Positions 22,414-34,594 of a stretch of 64,000 nt of DNA are shown piece by piece; position 1 is the first letter of the stretch, and each line of letters begins with the position of its first letter. A model generated the notes under the pieces. That model made no database searches and had not been told where the DNA came from. It was given only the letters and a program-made list of their open reading frames with translations. The position numbers were made by a program, and so were the translations under genes. Source of the stretch: Cyanodermella asteris (Eukaryota > Ascomycota > Lecanoromycetes > Ostropales > Stictidaceae); NCBI GenBank assembly GCA_900618795.1, contig UYJD01000002.1:186001-250000 (forward strand), in the 5' to 3' direction.

Positions 22414-23001
22414 TCAGCCACCGTCCTTGCCATTTTGTGCAGGAACACCACCATCTACTACTTCTATGGTCGGTCTCGATCGCTTTTCACGACCCATAGT
22501 ATCACCAAGTACGTTGGCTTTTCGCTTGCTGCCGGCTTTGCGATCGTCATCTGGCTCCTCAGAATCCGAAGCCGATTCCGACCCTTGGCTCGCAGCCTCG
22601 TCACCGTCGCTTTCGCCGACCTGCTCCAGCACACCCAGCCCCAAGTTCATATCAACATGCGGTTCGTCCTCGTCCTCGTCAAGCTCGAGGGTATGTGATG
22701 CTGATGCTCCAGCCTCCTGCTCGCGCCGCAAAGACTCGTTTGCTGCTCTCAAGGACGGTAAGAAAGACTCCAGTCTTGATGACAGACCGGATGGCGGAAG
22801 GGTTCCGGTTCTTCCTATCGAGCTGGGTAGCAGGAGCTGGGTCTGGCTGAGAGACTCAGAGTCCGATTCAGCATCGTCATTGTCTGAGCTCGTCTCCGAA
22901 CCAGAACCAGATGAGCTTGTGTAGTCTTCTGAATTGTCAAAGTTTCCCGAGTCTTTAGCTTCGTCGACCTTGCCGACCGGATGGTGTTTTCTTGGAAGCA
23001 T
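22414..23001 (-). CDS. NOPCHAP1-like (DUF4598) acidic protein
   Basis: 195 residues, very rich in Ser, Asp and Glu. Two conserved-looking cores stand out: LSSRLESFLPSLRAANESL and EPHVDMNLGLGVLE. The second resembles the hallmark of the C12orf45/NOPCHAP1 family, in human a chaperone adaptor linking NOP58 to the R2TP complex for box C/D snoRNP assembly. A nuclear or nucleolar role is inferred from that likeness. Convergent with the EF-hand gene (72-nt gap), divergent from the kinesin. No intron required. Confidence 0.65.
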   Translation of the reverse strand: MLPRKHHPVGKVDEAKDSGNFDNSEDYTSSSGSGSETSSDNDDAESDSESLSQTQLLLPSSIGRTGTLPPSGLSSRLESFLPSLRAANESLRREQEAGASASHTLELDEDEDEPHVDMNLGLGVLEQVGESDGDEAASQGSESASDSEEPDDDRKAGSKRKANVLGDTMGREKRSRPTIEVVDGGVPAQNGKDGG

Positions 23002-23747
23002 ACCGAAGCCAGGTGGTTGCAGACGAATGGCGAAGGCGGTTGAACTGATCGTTGCAAGACCACCGGGTAGCGTACGCTATAGGCGTTGTTCAAGGTCGTT
23101 GCGCGATTCTTGCAACGCTCACCAGCACCGTTATGTCTGCCACTTCTAAGGTGGTCTCCGGGCCCCTTACGCAGAACGCAGGAGACTCGAGTGAGCGAAG
23201 TAGTTACTCGGTATTTGATATACGTTGACCGATCAATATTTCGTGTGAAAATAAAACACAGAATGCGGAGTTTTGCGCACGGACATCGAACATGGGCTTG
23301 AGCTGGCGACTTCCCAGGGTGAATCCTTCTTGATGTCGCAAGACAATGGCAAAGCGAGCCGATCCAACCGCGTTCAAAACAGACACCTTCGAGCCCCCAG
23401 GATAGTTGCTCACGATTCCTCAGACGAGAAATAGTTTGCTGGACTTGCTGTAGAGTCCATCCTCGGGTCCCTGAATCGCGCTACGTCAGCGCGCGCAACC
23501 CGACCAATCGGCAGCCACAACGCGCGCGTGTTTATCCTGCTGACGGGGCAACCGGCCGGCCTGCCCGCCCATGTATGCTTTGCTACGGCTGCGCTCGAAA
23601 CTGCTGCTCGAGGACACTGCCTTGGAATTTGGGCTTTTGGCGCTCGACCCTCGCACATATCCAGCAGGAACCTTTGCAACAATCATTGATATGTACCATA
23701 CACAGGCATCGTCGCCGTCGCTCCGGTCGCGACATTCGGAGCTCGTG
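23002..23747. promoter_or_regulatory. Divergent promoter region, NOPCHAP1-like gene and kinesin
   Basis: About 745 nt. Open frames here on both strands are mostly composition-driven; I support no gene. Confidence 0.45.
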
Positions 23748-25765
23748 ATGGCGCCGCGTGCCGGCACGCCGGATGGGGGCGGAGGAAATGTCAAGGTCGT
23801 GGTCAGGGTGAGGGCGTTTCTGCCTCGAGGTATGTTGCTCAGTTGGCCGTGTTGTGGACTTGTGGACTGACTTTGCAAGAAATCGAACGAGGAGCGAAAT
23901 GTCTGATCGAGATGAACCCGGTGACGCAGGCGACGAAGATATTGGCACCGGATTCCGACGACCCGGCGAACAAGAAGACACAGGCGAGGAAGGTCATTGA
24001 GGAGAAGAGCTTCACCTTCGACAACTCGTTTTGGTCGCATGGAGACTCGGGCAGTCCCAACTACGCACACCAAGAGGACGTGTACAATGCGCTGGGAGAA
24101 GAGTTTCTGGACCACAACTTCGAAGGATATCATACGTGTATTTTTGCATATGGGCAGACGGGCTCGGGAAAGTCGTACACAATGATGGGCAAGCCCGAGC
24201 AGCCCGGCATCATTCCAAGGACCTGCGAAGATCTCTTCCAACGCATCGAGTCGAACAAGTCACCGAACGTTTCCTATACAGTCCGCGTCAGCTATTTCGA
24301 GGTCTACAATGAGCACGTCCGAGACTTGCTTGCTCCAGCCAGACCGACCAACAACGCTCCTCCAAACTATCTCAAGATCCGCGAACATCCGACAGAAGGG
24401 CCGTACGTCAAGGACTTGACAGACCTGCCGGTGCGCAACTACCAGGAACTGATGAGACACATGCGAGCTGGAGACAGTGCACGAACCACCGCCAGCACCA
24501 AAATGAACGACACGAGTTCGCGATCGCATGCCGTCTTCACAATCATGTTGAAGCAGATTCACCACGATCTTAGCACAGACAGCACAACGGAAAGGATTGC
24601 ACGCATCCGACTTGTGGATCTGGCAGGTTCGGAACGAGCAAAAGCAACAGAGGCTACCGGGGCGCGGCTAAGAGAAGGAAGCAACATCAACAAGTCCCTC
24701 ACCACACTCGGCCGCGTGATAGCAGCACTAGCAGATCCCAAACAACAAGCCGCAGCTCGTGCAGGCAAAGGACGAAAGGATGTCGTCCCGTACCGCGACT
24801 CGGTCCTCACCTGGCTGCTGAAGGACTCCCTGGGAGGAAACTCCAAAACCGCCATGATCGCATGCATTGCCCCCTCGGACTACGATGAAACCCTTTCAAC
24901 CCTGCGCTACGCCGACCAAGCAAAGCGCATCCGCACCCGCGCCACCGTCAACCAAGACTCCGTCTCCGCCGCCGAGCGCGACGCCCAAATCGCCGAAATG
25001 CAAGGCACCATCCGCGAGCTCCAGCTACAAGTCTCCGTCGCCAACGCCGCCGCAAACGAGCACAACGTGCGCCTTCTCGAAAAGAACAATGCTGCGCGTG
25101 ATGAGATGCTGGAGCAGTACCAGCAGAAGGTGGAGCGCATGCAGCGACTCATGGAAGAAGAGAAGCTGGTTGCCGAGTCCAAGATCCGGCAACTCGTTGA
25201 GCAGAACGAGGCGCTGCGCAGACACCTTAGGTTGGCGGTCGAGAGCATCAAGAACCCGATTCCCGACATGAGTCAGCGGATGAGTATGATGGAGGGAGCG
25301 AAGCGGACGGTGAGTGGGACGAGGAGTAGGGGCATCCGGACGAGGGATAGTCTCGGGCGGCCTAGTTTGCCCGGTCCGATTGAGTCTGATGCTGAAGAAG
25401 ACGATGACGATTTTGAGTCGGTGCAGGAGAGCGTCGAGGATGCTGGGCGTGACGGTGCCGCCACGCCGACGGCCAGGACTGCCAGGGAGTCGATGGAGCT
25501 GACACCACCGGGGACGGGGGATGAAGAGCAGGAGCAAGACCGAGACATGGATCAGGAACCAGAGCTGGATGACGATCTGTCGAGCCTCGATGACAACCAT
25601 CACGACCCTGACGCTCACGCGGAGGAGATGCAATTCGACATGGAAGAATTGCTCAAGGATCTGAGCTTGTTCAGGCGGAAGGTGGCGGACGACCATTCGA
25701 GGTTCGGCATTGATGTGAGCGCCGGCAAAGCCCCAGCTGCTCTGCATGTCATGAGCTTTGCTTGA
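23748..25765 (+). CDS. Short kinesin-3 motor (Nkin3/UncB-like)
   Basis: Two exons, 23748-23829 and 23880-25765, with a 50-nt phase-1 intron (GTATGT, CTGAC, GCAAG) joining VRAFLPRG to IERGAKCLIEMNP; 655 aa. N-terminal plus-end motor: P-loop GQTGSGKS at 119-126, switch I NDTSSRSH, switch II DLAGSE, and NINKSLTTLGRVIAAL with a basic loop 12 (AGKGRKDVVPYRDS). The motor best matches kinesin-3/Unc104. A coiled coil follows (about 380-470), then an acidic low-complexity tail. I see no FHA or PH domain, so it matches the short fungal kinesin-3 class rather than full-length Unc104; such proteins have been linked to endosome or nucleus-associated transport. Start chosen at the ATG just before VKVVVRVRAF. 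Confidence 0.88.
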
Positions 25766-26152
25766 GATTGTGGATAGGGACACAGTGTTTGCTCTGTATG
25801 TTTGGTAGCGTTCTGAAATGAGACATGAACAGCACAAATTGTGGAATCATAACACGCCTTATTGCTGCATTTGCTCCATCACAGGGTGGTTGTGTATTCG
25901 GTAAGACTGAATGGTAATCATGTTACTTATCAATTAGAGTAATCATTTCGCTGTCGAGCACGTAGACTAATACTTCCGTGCCTCCGCGATGTAGGACAAC
26001 AGGCAAGACGCCCAGTAGACATTATGGTACTTGAACGCTCAATGCCACCCAAGCCAGGGGTTACCCACCCAAATAAATACACCGTAGATGTCGCATCATG
26101 TACAAAAACCCACCAAACCGTCAAACCCAATGCAAATACTTTAGCAGCCCGT
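25766..26152. other. Convergent 3' region, kinesin and BUD6
   Basis: 387 nt with no gene; contains AATAAA-like and A/T-rich strings around 26070 compatible with polyadenylation of BUD6 or the kinesin. Confidence 0.45.
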
Positions 26153-29100
26153 TCATCCACTGCCCGAGAACATGCCTGGTAGCCACGACGTTCGGCTGCC
26201 GTCAGCGGCCGCCTCCTCGGATCCATTGGGTTGATGCTCGTTGTGGCCATCATAAGCCAATTGCTGTTGTGAATCCTCTACTTCTGTCGGCGGGTCGTGG
26301 CTGAGATCTTGTCCTTCCTCTTCCAATTGCGCCTCTTCGGCGGCAATACGAGCACGTTCCGCAGCTTCCCGAGCTTTCTTCTCAGCGCGCTCCTTCTTGC
26401 GACGGGCCTTTTCTTCCTGTTCGACAGACCACGTGGTGCCAAGATTGCGTTGGTCCTGGAGCATGCGCATGCGCTCGATTTCTTCAAAGCCGCCCGTCTT
26501 CCGCAGCTTGCCTTCTTCAACAAATTGGCCGAGCTCTTTCGTGAAGGCCCCATCTTTGCGACCTTCGAGGTCCTTGGCGCGTGCACGCTCGGCTCGTTCA
26601 ATAGCCTCAAGACGACCTTCATGGTTTGGTTGTAATGCTCGTACTTCTCCCATGACACCTGCACGAGCAGTCTCAGGGTCTAGTGATGGGTCCATACCCA
26701 GACCGCGGCTCGTACTGCGGAGCGTGACACCGGTGCCGGCCTGTCCTTGCTGATGTTGTTGCTTTGTGGCTTCTTCAACAAGACTGAATGTCTGCGTCGC
26801 TTTCTCGAGATCGTCTTCCAAATCGGCGATGAGCTCCTCTTGTAGGGTGAGAAACTCCCGGTCGTTGCAGACAAGTTCCAGCTCTTGTTCCCAGATCTTT
26901 GTCCAAACCGGCTTTTCTCTCGAGACCATGTCCTTCATCTTCGTGAGGAGATGAGTGGCGGTGCTGATGTCGCGCGTGACCGTCTCGATTTGACGAGGTA
27001 ATGGTCGTACACCACGAGTCACCACGTCCTTGCGAAGTTCCTCGACAATATCCTGCAGATCATCCACGCGATTGACAAGGGCCTCGGAATCATTTCCAAC
27101 CGTCTTCTTGCCAGCGTTGACGTAAGCACGTCCCGAATCTCCTTCTGTTGATGGGTTGACTAGACTTGCAGCCTTCTCCTTGACTGTGGCTGCTTTCTCG
27201 CGGATGGCGTTCATGGAAGTGGATATTCCGGAGGTAAATGAGGACAAAGTTTGACGCATTATCGCTAGATTGCGCCGTAAGGTCTGGACCTCGGAGCTGT
27301 AGCTACTACCTGAGGGCGAACGGATTCCGTTGATGGCGCCTTTGCCGACGGTCGTGGGTCGGATTGTCGGAGGTGCTGTGGCGTATCGGGCCATCTCCTT
27401 TGCGGCGTCCTCTTGTCGCGACGAGACTTGCTGGATAGAAGCTTGTTGTGTCTCAACTATGTTCCTCATGCTGTCAATCGCTTGCCGAATGCCTCCCAGT
27501 TGGCTGTCGAAATGCCGTTTGACCTCGTCTACAGCTTCGACGTTCAAGACCAAGACTGTACGATCTTTGATGTCGGAAAGGTCTTCAAGCTCATGTCGAA
27601 CGCCAGAGACCTGATCCTGAACATAGATTTCCGGAAGGTCCACGCCGTTATTGTGCGTATGCCAGGAGAACTTTTCAATAAATGCCAATTGCAATCTCGC
27701 GTGTGTCAAATCGTTCGCGCCATCCGGCAAAACGTATTTCTTAATCCTTGACTTGTATTGTAAAAATATTGTCAGGGCACTGCCGGGTTCGGGGGACGCG
27801 TTCGGCACGAATGGCTGGTCCAGATGTTCAGTGGCGGTCGCCGTATCGGCAACGGCCTTGTCAACGTCATCTTTGACGTCCTGTTCGATCGAAGTAAGAG
27901 CGTTGTCCGTCGGATCTGCGAGATAGTCGGCGTTCGACAAATCTAGAGGACCGGTAAGTGTAGCTCGCATCGATGGTTTCATGGGACTAGAAGGCTGGGA
28001 ATTTTCGCTCGTCTTGGCCAGTGGGCTTCCTTCTCTTCTGATCTCTTGGTTGTTCGGATCCAGCATTGCGCTCTGGTCCGTTGACGTGCGTTTCGAGGGA
28101 GTTCGTTGAGGAGAACCATCTGCGAACCGAGAAGAACGCTGCCGGACGAGTGATGAACGACTACGCACAGCATTCAAAGAGTCTCGCTGCTCTTTGCCGC
28201 GATTCGGTATGGGGCCATGCTGAGGAGGAGGAATCACGTTCATGGCGCTGGGCGATTGACCAAGATGTTTTTGAATTTGATAAGCCGAGTAGCGCCGCGA
28301 AGCTCTGCGCTCCAATTCCCCTCCTCTTTGCAAAGCTGCTAGGGCATCCTGGCCCCTCGGTTGAGCAGGCGGAACTGGGGGTGGTGCTGGGAAGTCTTTC
28401 GGTATCCCATGGTCAGAGAGCGCAGGCGGAGTTGGTGCAGGCGGAGGAGGTTGTCCTGACGGCAGAGGCGGAAGAGGATCCGTAGGTGGCTGCGCTGGCA
28501 GACTTTGCATGACATCGTTCGAGAAGCCATTGTCAGAGATCGATCCGTTGGGTCCTCTCCTGCTGTCTCGTAGGGAACCACCAACTTGCGGGCCATCAGG
28601 TTGATCGTATGGCCTGGATGCGGCTTGTGATGGCACTGACGATGTTCGCTGCGGGTGATTCGAGTCTGCCGTTGACATGTATGACTTTCCAAAGGCATCA
28701 TTTTGATCGGGGGAGTACTGAGACGTGGCGTAGGTCGTCGAAGACCGACCCTGACCATCATCGTAGGCTGCCCCGTTCGCAGGAGCATCACTGCCCCCGG
28801 ATGCGGTTGAAATTGTGCTGGTCTGTCGTGGTCCACCAATTGGACCGTCCTTCGCCTGCTTTGCCCTGAGTTTCTGCTGCTTCCTCTTAAGGCCGTGTAA
28901 TAAGTTGATAATTATATCTCGAATCCGAGGTAGGTAGCGGTCGAGGCTGGCTGGACTAGGATCCTGACTAAGGGTATCCTCAAGTATTGCTCGCAGGAGG
29001 TCAGGTACGTTCCCAAGATCGGAAATGTCGACACCGATGCTGGTAAATGCCCTGCACGCGATATTGAATTCGTATCCCAAGCGGACGTAGACATCGGAGA

Positions 29101-29465
29101 CCTCCCCCTCGGTCGCCTGGTGACGAGACCATTGTGTCAAAGTTTCGAGCAATTGTTTTGTGGCGATCAGAAGGTGAGTTACGCTCTTCTCGATTTGGGA
29201 TAGCTGTTGGGATGGCTGGCAAATAGTCAGTCAGTATACTTGCTGAACAGGCGGTTGCGTGTCTCACATCACGTTTCCTCCCCGAGCTAGATCTAACCGA
29301 TGTGCCCGCAGAGCCCGACGAGGCTCTACTTGTCTGAGAGGCGCCATTGAAGTCTGACTGAGAAGGAGTGGGCGGGGTGGGATAGGAGTTTGTGTAGTTC
29401 CCCTGGTCGCCTTCGGCAGTCGGAGTTCTGCGCTGCGAGTTTCGCTGAATGCTGCTGCTTTGCAT
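26153..29465 (-). CDS. BUD6: Actin-interacting polarity factor Bud6/Aip3
   Basis: Two exons, 29465-29268 and 29215-26153, with a 52-nt phase-0 intron (GTGAGA, CTGAC, GCCAG) joining SSGRKRD to PSQQLSQIEKSVTHLL; 1086 aa. The conserved N-terminal block (KQLLETLTQWSRHQATE, VYVRLGYEFNIACRAF) is the fungal Bud6 signature. A Pro/Gln/Ser-rich middle follows (about 150-420), then the Aip3 core with coiled coils in the C-terminal half (MRNIVETQQASIQQVSSRQ, KIWEQELELVCNDREFL, EEKARRKKERAEKKAREAA). Bud6 is a formin nucleation-promoting factor at growing tips and septa. Convergent with the kinesin gene. Confidence 0.94.
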
Positions 29466-30216
29466 GACTCTATGGCTGCAGGGGCGTGGGGATGCAGCCT
29501 AGCAGTGTCAGCAGAGGGAGAGTCGAGATGGCGGGTGCCCTGGGTGAGGTGAAGATGAGGTGGAGTCGTAAGATCCTCATTAGAAAGCCGCGTCGGATTA
29601 GGTTGGGTTCAGGATTGGGGAGACAATGACGCTGAATCCGGCTTAGCACCACAGCCACGAGCACATGGCTGCTGTGCCACACAAACTGCACGAGCCACCT
29701 CCACCTTCTTGCATCTACTTTACTCTGTGCTGTGGACAGCAAGCATCCTGAGACGTGTCTATGACTACATTCACAGCGGTATTTCATTGACCTGTGGGGC
29801 ATTTCTTGTGTCGATCCAACTGGAAAGCCATGTGCTGCCACAATGCGTGCGAATAACCTCTTAGGTAGATGAGCCACCCCGTGTCTACAAACAGCTATTG
29901 CATTCGTCCAATGTGGTCTTTGGCGTAGTCTATCTGAATCGAATGATTTCCTTGAGGTCAGGAGCCATCACAAGAGGAGTGGAAGGTTGCACAGCTGTGT
30001 TATGAGCTTCCTTTGCTCTCTTCGACAGGCACTGGTAGAACGATCTATACATTCTTACTCATCACAATAAAACAACTAACGCATGTACACCTCGTTGTAT
30101 GGCATTGATCACATTTACTTCCTCACGACAGTGACACAGGACCTTCCTTTAAGCATCTCCATATCTTACATCTGTTTCAGCATTCCGCGAAGCCAAAGCC
30201 CTCTCTCCGTCTGAGA
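29466..30216. promoter_or_regulatory. BUD6 upstream region
   Basis: About 750 nt. A 135-codon minus-strand frame at 29470-29877 has no domain features. Presumed BUD6 promoter and leader; nothing else recognised. Confidence 0.45.
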
Positions 30217-31440
30217 TTAATTGTAAAACGTCGCGCTCAGCTTGTATCCTAGATTTCGTCGCTTTGTCGCAAGTGCGACTCCGTCATTACCAGCGTTCTC
30301 GATCTGAACTTTTTCTAGCCCGGTGACCAGATCAAAAATCCCAGGCTTGATCATCCACGAATCCTTGTAAGCCCATATGTGATGGCCCGCATTGATGGCG
30401 AGGAAAATGGCAATTCCGATGTATGCAGTAAGGAAAACGCTGCGATGAACTTCCCGGGGAAGAAGGAGGAATGGCCGTTGAGCAGTGGCAACACATCGAA
30501 GACGCCACCACAGATCTAGGAAGCATAAGCCTGGAGTCACGACGTCCACGGCGCCGAGATCTGTTGTTGAAAGCGAGCTTTTCGAAAGCGCAGATGGATG
30601 ATGCAACAACAGATCCAGGAGAGGAAGCCTGCTGCGTTTTCGAGACTGACAAACCGAGTGAAAACAATGCTGCTACTGTTCCCAACGTTCAAATATGCGA
30701 GCAAACTCAATGAAGTGGTGATTCCGGTCGCGAAATATGGCACACCCCAACGATTGCAGCGGGCAAGGAAGGCGGGGTGTGCCGCCTGCGAGTGCCCAAT
30801 CCATACAATGCGTGGCTGGCCACGTAGAGATACCGAATCACCTGCTGACTACCTATGTTGAAAGAACGATACCAGCATTGACAACGCTGTGCAGTCCACC
30901 GATGCCAGCTTAAAGATCGCAACAACGCATGGAGATCAGGTCGCTCCTACTGCACCGTTCATCAGCCGCTGAGAGTTGCTGTTGCAGATGGATCCGATGG
31001 CAAGAGACGAGAGAAAGTAGAATATCAGGAGCATGAGGATGTAATATCGCGACGCTCGAGGTAAATTCTTTCTCGGATCCTTTTATCTCACCAGCAGTTA
31101 TCACCACGAGCTCTGGCCCGAATAAGAATGAAAAGCAGGAGAACCCGAACACACAGAGAAAGACCCAAAACCTACCGGCAGCTCCATTGAAAAGGTATTC
31201 TTTGGTCACGACAGGATGTTGCCAACGTCTGAAACCCGGGCGATCTCAGTTCGGACCACCGCAAAAGAAGACGAAGCTCATGACAAAAAGTCCAAGTATC
31301 ATCAAAATCTTCAGCCCTGCGAACCACAATTCTGTCTCTTTAAATGGACGGATAGAAGGGAAGTTCACCGCTATAACGACGATCAACATCATGGAGATCC
31401 ATACTGCGACGACACGCATAGCCATTCTCCTCTGTCTACG
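30217..31440 (-). pseudogene. Degenerate amino-acid permease (APC family), 5'-truncated
   Basis: Read on the minus strand, successive frames show fungal amino-acid permease landmarks in the correct order: VVIAVNFPSIRPFKETELWF, PGFRRWQHPVVTKEYLF, GFSCFSFLFGPELVVITAGE, FYFLSS, YLYVASHALYGLG, FLARCNRWGVPYFATG, NAAGFLSWICCCIIHLRFRKA, VFLTAYIGIAIFLAINAGHHI. These lie in different frames and are interrupted: an in-frame TGA before the PGFRRW block, at least two more stops and a frame change around 30840-30960, a frame change near 30785 between ALYGLG and FLARC, and another near 30540. No splice signals fit these breaks. The N-terminal portion (roughly the first third to half of a ~550-aa permease) is missing; the sequence upstream abuts the monooxygenase 3' end. 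A plasma-membrane permease relic, certainly not functional. Confidence 0.85.
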
Positions 31441-31582
31441 AAGGAATCCAACGGTCAGCGAGGTACTTTGTTCAATGCGTCAGTGCGATCTTGATCTGAG
31501 ACCCAGGTCTGTGAATGAGGGTAAGATTGGTTTGGCATCGCTGTCTTCTCATCCGACTGTTCAGTTATTCCTCTTCTGAAGT

Positions 31583-33495
31583 CTATTGCATGCCATACTT
31601 CTCAATATACTCGTCTCTGCAGTCCACAAAATCACTGGCTAAAGTCGGCGCGTTCCAATCGTTCCACCAATCTTTCCGGTGTGACAAGAGTCCAGCATCG
31701 CACACAAGAGTGTCGGTGTACCATATGAGATCTGCGTGGAAATTTAGACCGTCACCACCACGACTCGGGTATCGTCGTTTGGAGAACATGTTATGGTAGG
31801 CGATATCTCGTTTTCGCTGATCGAGAGATGACTGTATGTGCCCGTCAAATTATGCTGTGGCCCAGATAGCCTGAGCTTCGGAGCCACGAAGGTTGTTTGC
31901 CAACCGCGGCCGTCCGAGAAAGACTACCGAGTCATCCGACAAAGGTGCTATGCCTCGGTAGAGACGGACAGGAGTCGGAGGAGTTGACAAGCTTCGCCGA
32001 GTGATTTCTGCGGACTCCTTCAGGACCGGATATTGCTCAAGTATAGCCTTGTCTGCATCTTGCATAAGGCTAGACCATTCAGCCAAGTCCGTATCCTGTT
32101 CTAAACTGTGCGGAAGCCCGAAATCCCGGATTTGCTTGGGCGTCAAGAAGGGACATTGCGTGCTCCAGCCGGTGCCACACAAGGCGATGTCAGTTGGTAT
32201 GGTGGACCCGTCTTGAAGAGAGATCTTCCCTTCGACAACGCTGGCTATATCGGCTCGATAGACTTTGACGTTCTTGCTAACGACGTCCCAAAAGTCCGGC
32301 TGTTGTATGACTCCAACGGGTCCGGTCTGCCAAAAGTACCTACAACGCCGTTGAGGTCAGCATCATATCTCGAGCTCTCTGTCAGCAGTAATCAGCTTAC
32401 GATCCATCTGGCTCGAGAAGTTTGAAAGAGGGTAGTGCACCCTCGCGCATCCGATAATCGGCATACGCTTTGCACCGTTCATCTACAGCTAGCATCTTCG
32501 TCTTGAGAATGGACAAGCCTGCCTCAGACCGATGATGCAGATGAGCATACCACCTGGGGTCTGCGAATGCTGAAGGGTTGAGTGCGGTTGCATTGCGGGT
32601 GTTGCCTTCTTCGATCACATTCCGATACGGATAGCTAGCCGACGAATCGAGAAAAATGCCCGGCCCTTCACCACCAGTCTTTCTGACCAACCAATTGACA
32701 TCTTTGCCTGCCTTTGTCGCCGTATATACCATGTCAGCTGCGGATTTACCACCACCAACGACAGTGATATGCTTATATCTTGACTGGGTGTTCAAGATCC
32801 GCTCCACATTCACGCCAAAATCCCGGTGGTGGATGGTCTCAACAGGACATCCAGAGCCAGTCAGACTGGCAGGCATAATAGGCAGAGATGTGATTCCGTT
32901 GGCGAAGACAAGTTTCTTGGACTGTACAAAGCGCATCGAGGTGGCTGTTACTGAGTCGACCTGTATCAACCAGTCATCGCCGATTTTATCTGCGCCTTGC
33001 ACCTTTGAGTTGAGCCATATACGCTCTCGGAGCGAAGCGCCGTTATACGAGTGGTTGTCGACGTATGCCTCAAGGTACTGCGTGATATACTTGGCCGCAA
33101 ATGTGTCGTGAGAAACAATGGCGTCTGTAGGTAGTCGCAGTGGTGTATCTGAGAAATAACTTTGCCGCAGAGGACTTTGCAGCCAAAAGTCATCGAACAC
33201 TCTGTCTAAGTCCTGATTAGCACACATCACTCAATCATTCTCCGCATAAACGGCATCGCAGCCAGCATACTGGAGCTCCATACGCCGCCAATGGCGGACT
33301 CTTGCTCCAGGAGCACAAGACGACAGTTTCTGCGAGTTTCGAGATAGAATCGTGCGAAGGCAAGCCCGGCCAATCCTGAGTAGCAGTATTAGCGAGTTAT
33401 TGCAGGTTTTCAATGTGTTGAATCTCGACCATACCTGCCCCCACAACGGCCACATCAACATGAAGATCGACATGGTGAGACATTTTCTTGTTCAT
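31583..33495 (-). pseudogene. FAD/NADPH flavin monooxygenase (FMO-like) with an in-frame premature stop
   Basis: Four exons: 33495-33435, 33375-33271, 33205-32401 and 32339 onward; introns of 59, 65 and 61 nt keep phase. Landmarks: GxGxxG dinucleotide site VAVVGAGLAGLAFARFY split by intron 1; IGGVWSS; FWLQSPLRQSYFSDTPL; second Rossmann motif VVGGGKSAADMVYTATKAG; FWQTGPVGVIQQPDFW; IPTDIALCGTGW. The frame meets TAA at 31852-31850 (IWATA-stop), where a Tyr is expected, yet the next 89 codons stay in the same frame and look conserved (FDGHIQSSLDQRKRDIAYHN, WWNDWNAP), ending at TAG 31583-31585. So the gene is either recently inactivated or makes a product about 89 residues short. Start could be the ATG at 33495 or 33483. 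Divergent from the MFS gene, with which it probably formed a detoxification or secondary-metabolite pair. Confidence 0.85.
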
Positions 33496-34594
33496 CGAGG
33501 TATCCGTATGACATCCAGCAAAGCGTCTTGTTGCTGCGCTAGTTCGAAATGCAGCGAGGAATGCTGTGGGCTCACTAAAAGCAAATTCATTGCCCAAGAC
33601 TGTCTTGTAAAGGACACAGGGACATAGACCAGGACTTGCATCTCGCGAGGGTCAGATAGCAGGCGAGTCTTCGAGACCATGTACAAGACCGCAATCAGCT
33701 TGCGGGATGATCGAGGGATGTCTGGCGGCTGACACTATTAAAGCAGCGCGTCACACGCCTCCTGACCACACTTTCTTCGACCACAGTTAGTGAAGTTGTC
33801 GAGCCACATCCGTCATCTATCAGGCATGCGTTCACGCAAACCTATCTCGGTTGCGGCTACGGACCGTGCGCCAATCCCTACACGATGCTTCAACCCCTCA
33901 TCTGTGACTCGTGGTTGGTCCTGCCGAGCAGCTGTGAGCCACACATGCAGCTTGTATCTTGTATCGTCTTCGTAAGACTTTCTTGACATTGTGTGTTCTT
34001 GGACGTCGTCTGCTTGATCAGCCCCGAGGCGTGCATGTCCAGCGTTTCCTCCCGGAATTCTCTGCTCGGTCAAGAAAGAGCACCACCACACTTGTTGTCC
34101 AAGATGTCAATGTATTCCTCAATACTACAACCTGTATTCTTTGACTGGTCATCAAAAAGCCCTCAATTTTTCCTTCGGACCGGTCAGGCGCAAGACGTGG
34201 ACCACATGCTAACGAAGTCGCCTTCCGAGGTTCTGGTCGGGGAGACAGCGGCCTTCGATCATGGTTCCGTTACTGCGGCCGTCTGGTCGGTCCACGACTG
34301 AGGTCGGAGCTGAGGTGGCAGTTTACGAGGCCACCGAGGCGGCCGCATTGTAGTGAGGCCCACGAAGAGTCTCTGATAATTCCTATCTTGAGCCTCCAGA
34401 TTGTCGCAAGGCCGCTTCTTTCCTTTTTTGGGTCAGGTCTTGTCTAATCGATTCCGATTGTGGAAAAGCCACAACCTCCTTGTCCTTGAATGTTTTCGTC
34501 TCGGGCTTGCCAAAGTTAAGTCGTTTTCATTGATGTATCGCAATATCCTACATTTTGATATTCAAGTCGATCGGAGCGACCTAGCACAGCAAGT
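33496..34594. promoter_or_regulatory. Shared divergent promoter of the monooxygenase and MFS genes
   Basis: About 1.1 kb between divergent starts. CGG/CCG-rich strings occur at about 34175-34190 and 34255-34345 (including CGGACCGG and GGCGGCCGC), the type of triplets bound by Zn2Cys6 regulators, but no specific site can be claimed. No gene supported. Confidence 0.4.

Noticed and set aside
22414-22924. Plus-strand Ser-rich frame overlapping the NOPCHAP1-like gene
   Set aside because: It is the antisense shadow of an acidic Ser/Asp/Glu-rich coding region.
30217-31209. Introns as an explanation for the broken permease
   Set aside because: The breaks lack GT...AG pairs and branch sites at the needed places, and stops lie inside conserved helices.
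32397-33230. The 277-codon frame as a complete monooxygenase
   Set aside because: It lacks the N-terminal FAD motif and the C-terminal third, which are found in neighbouring exons joined by clear introns.
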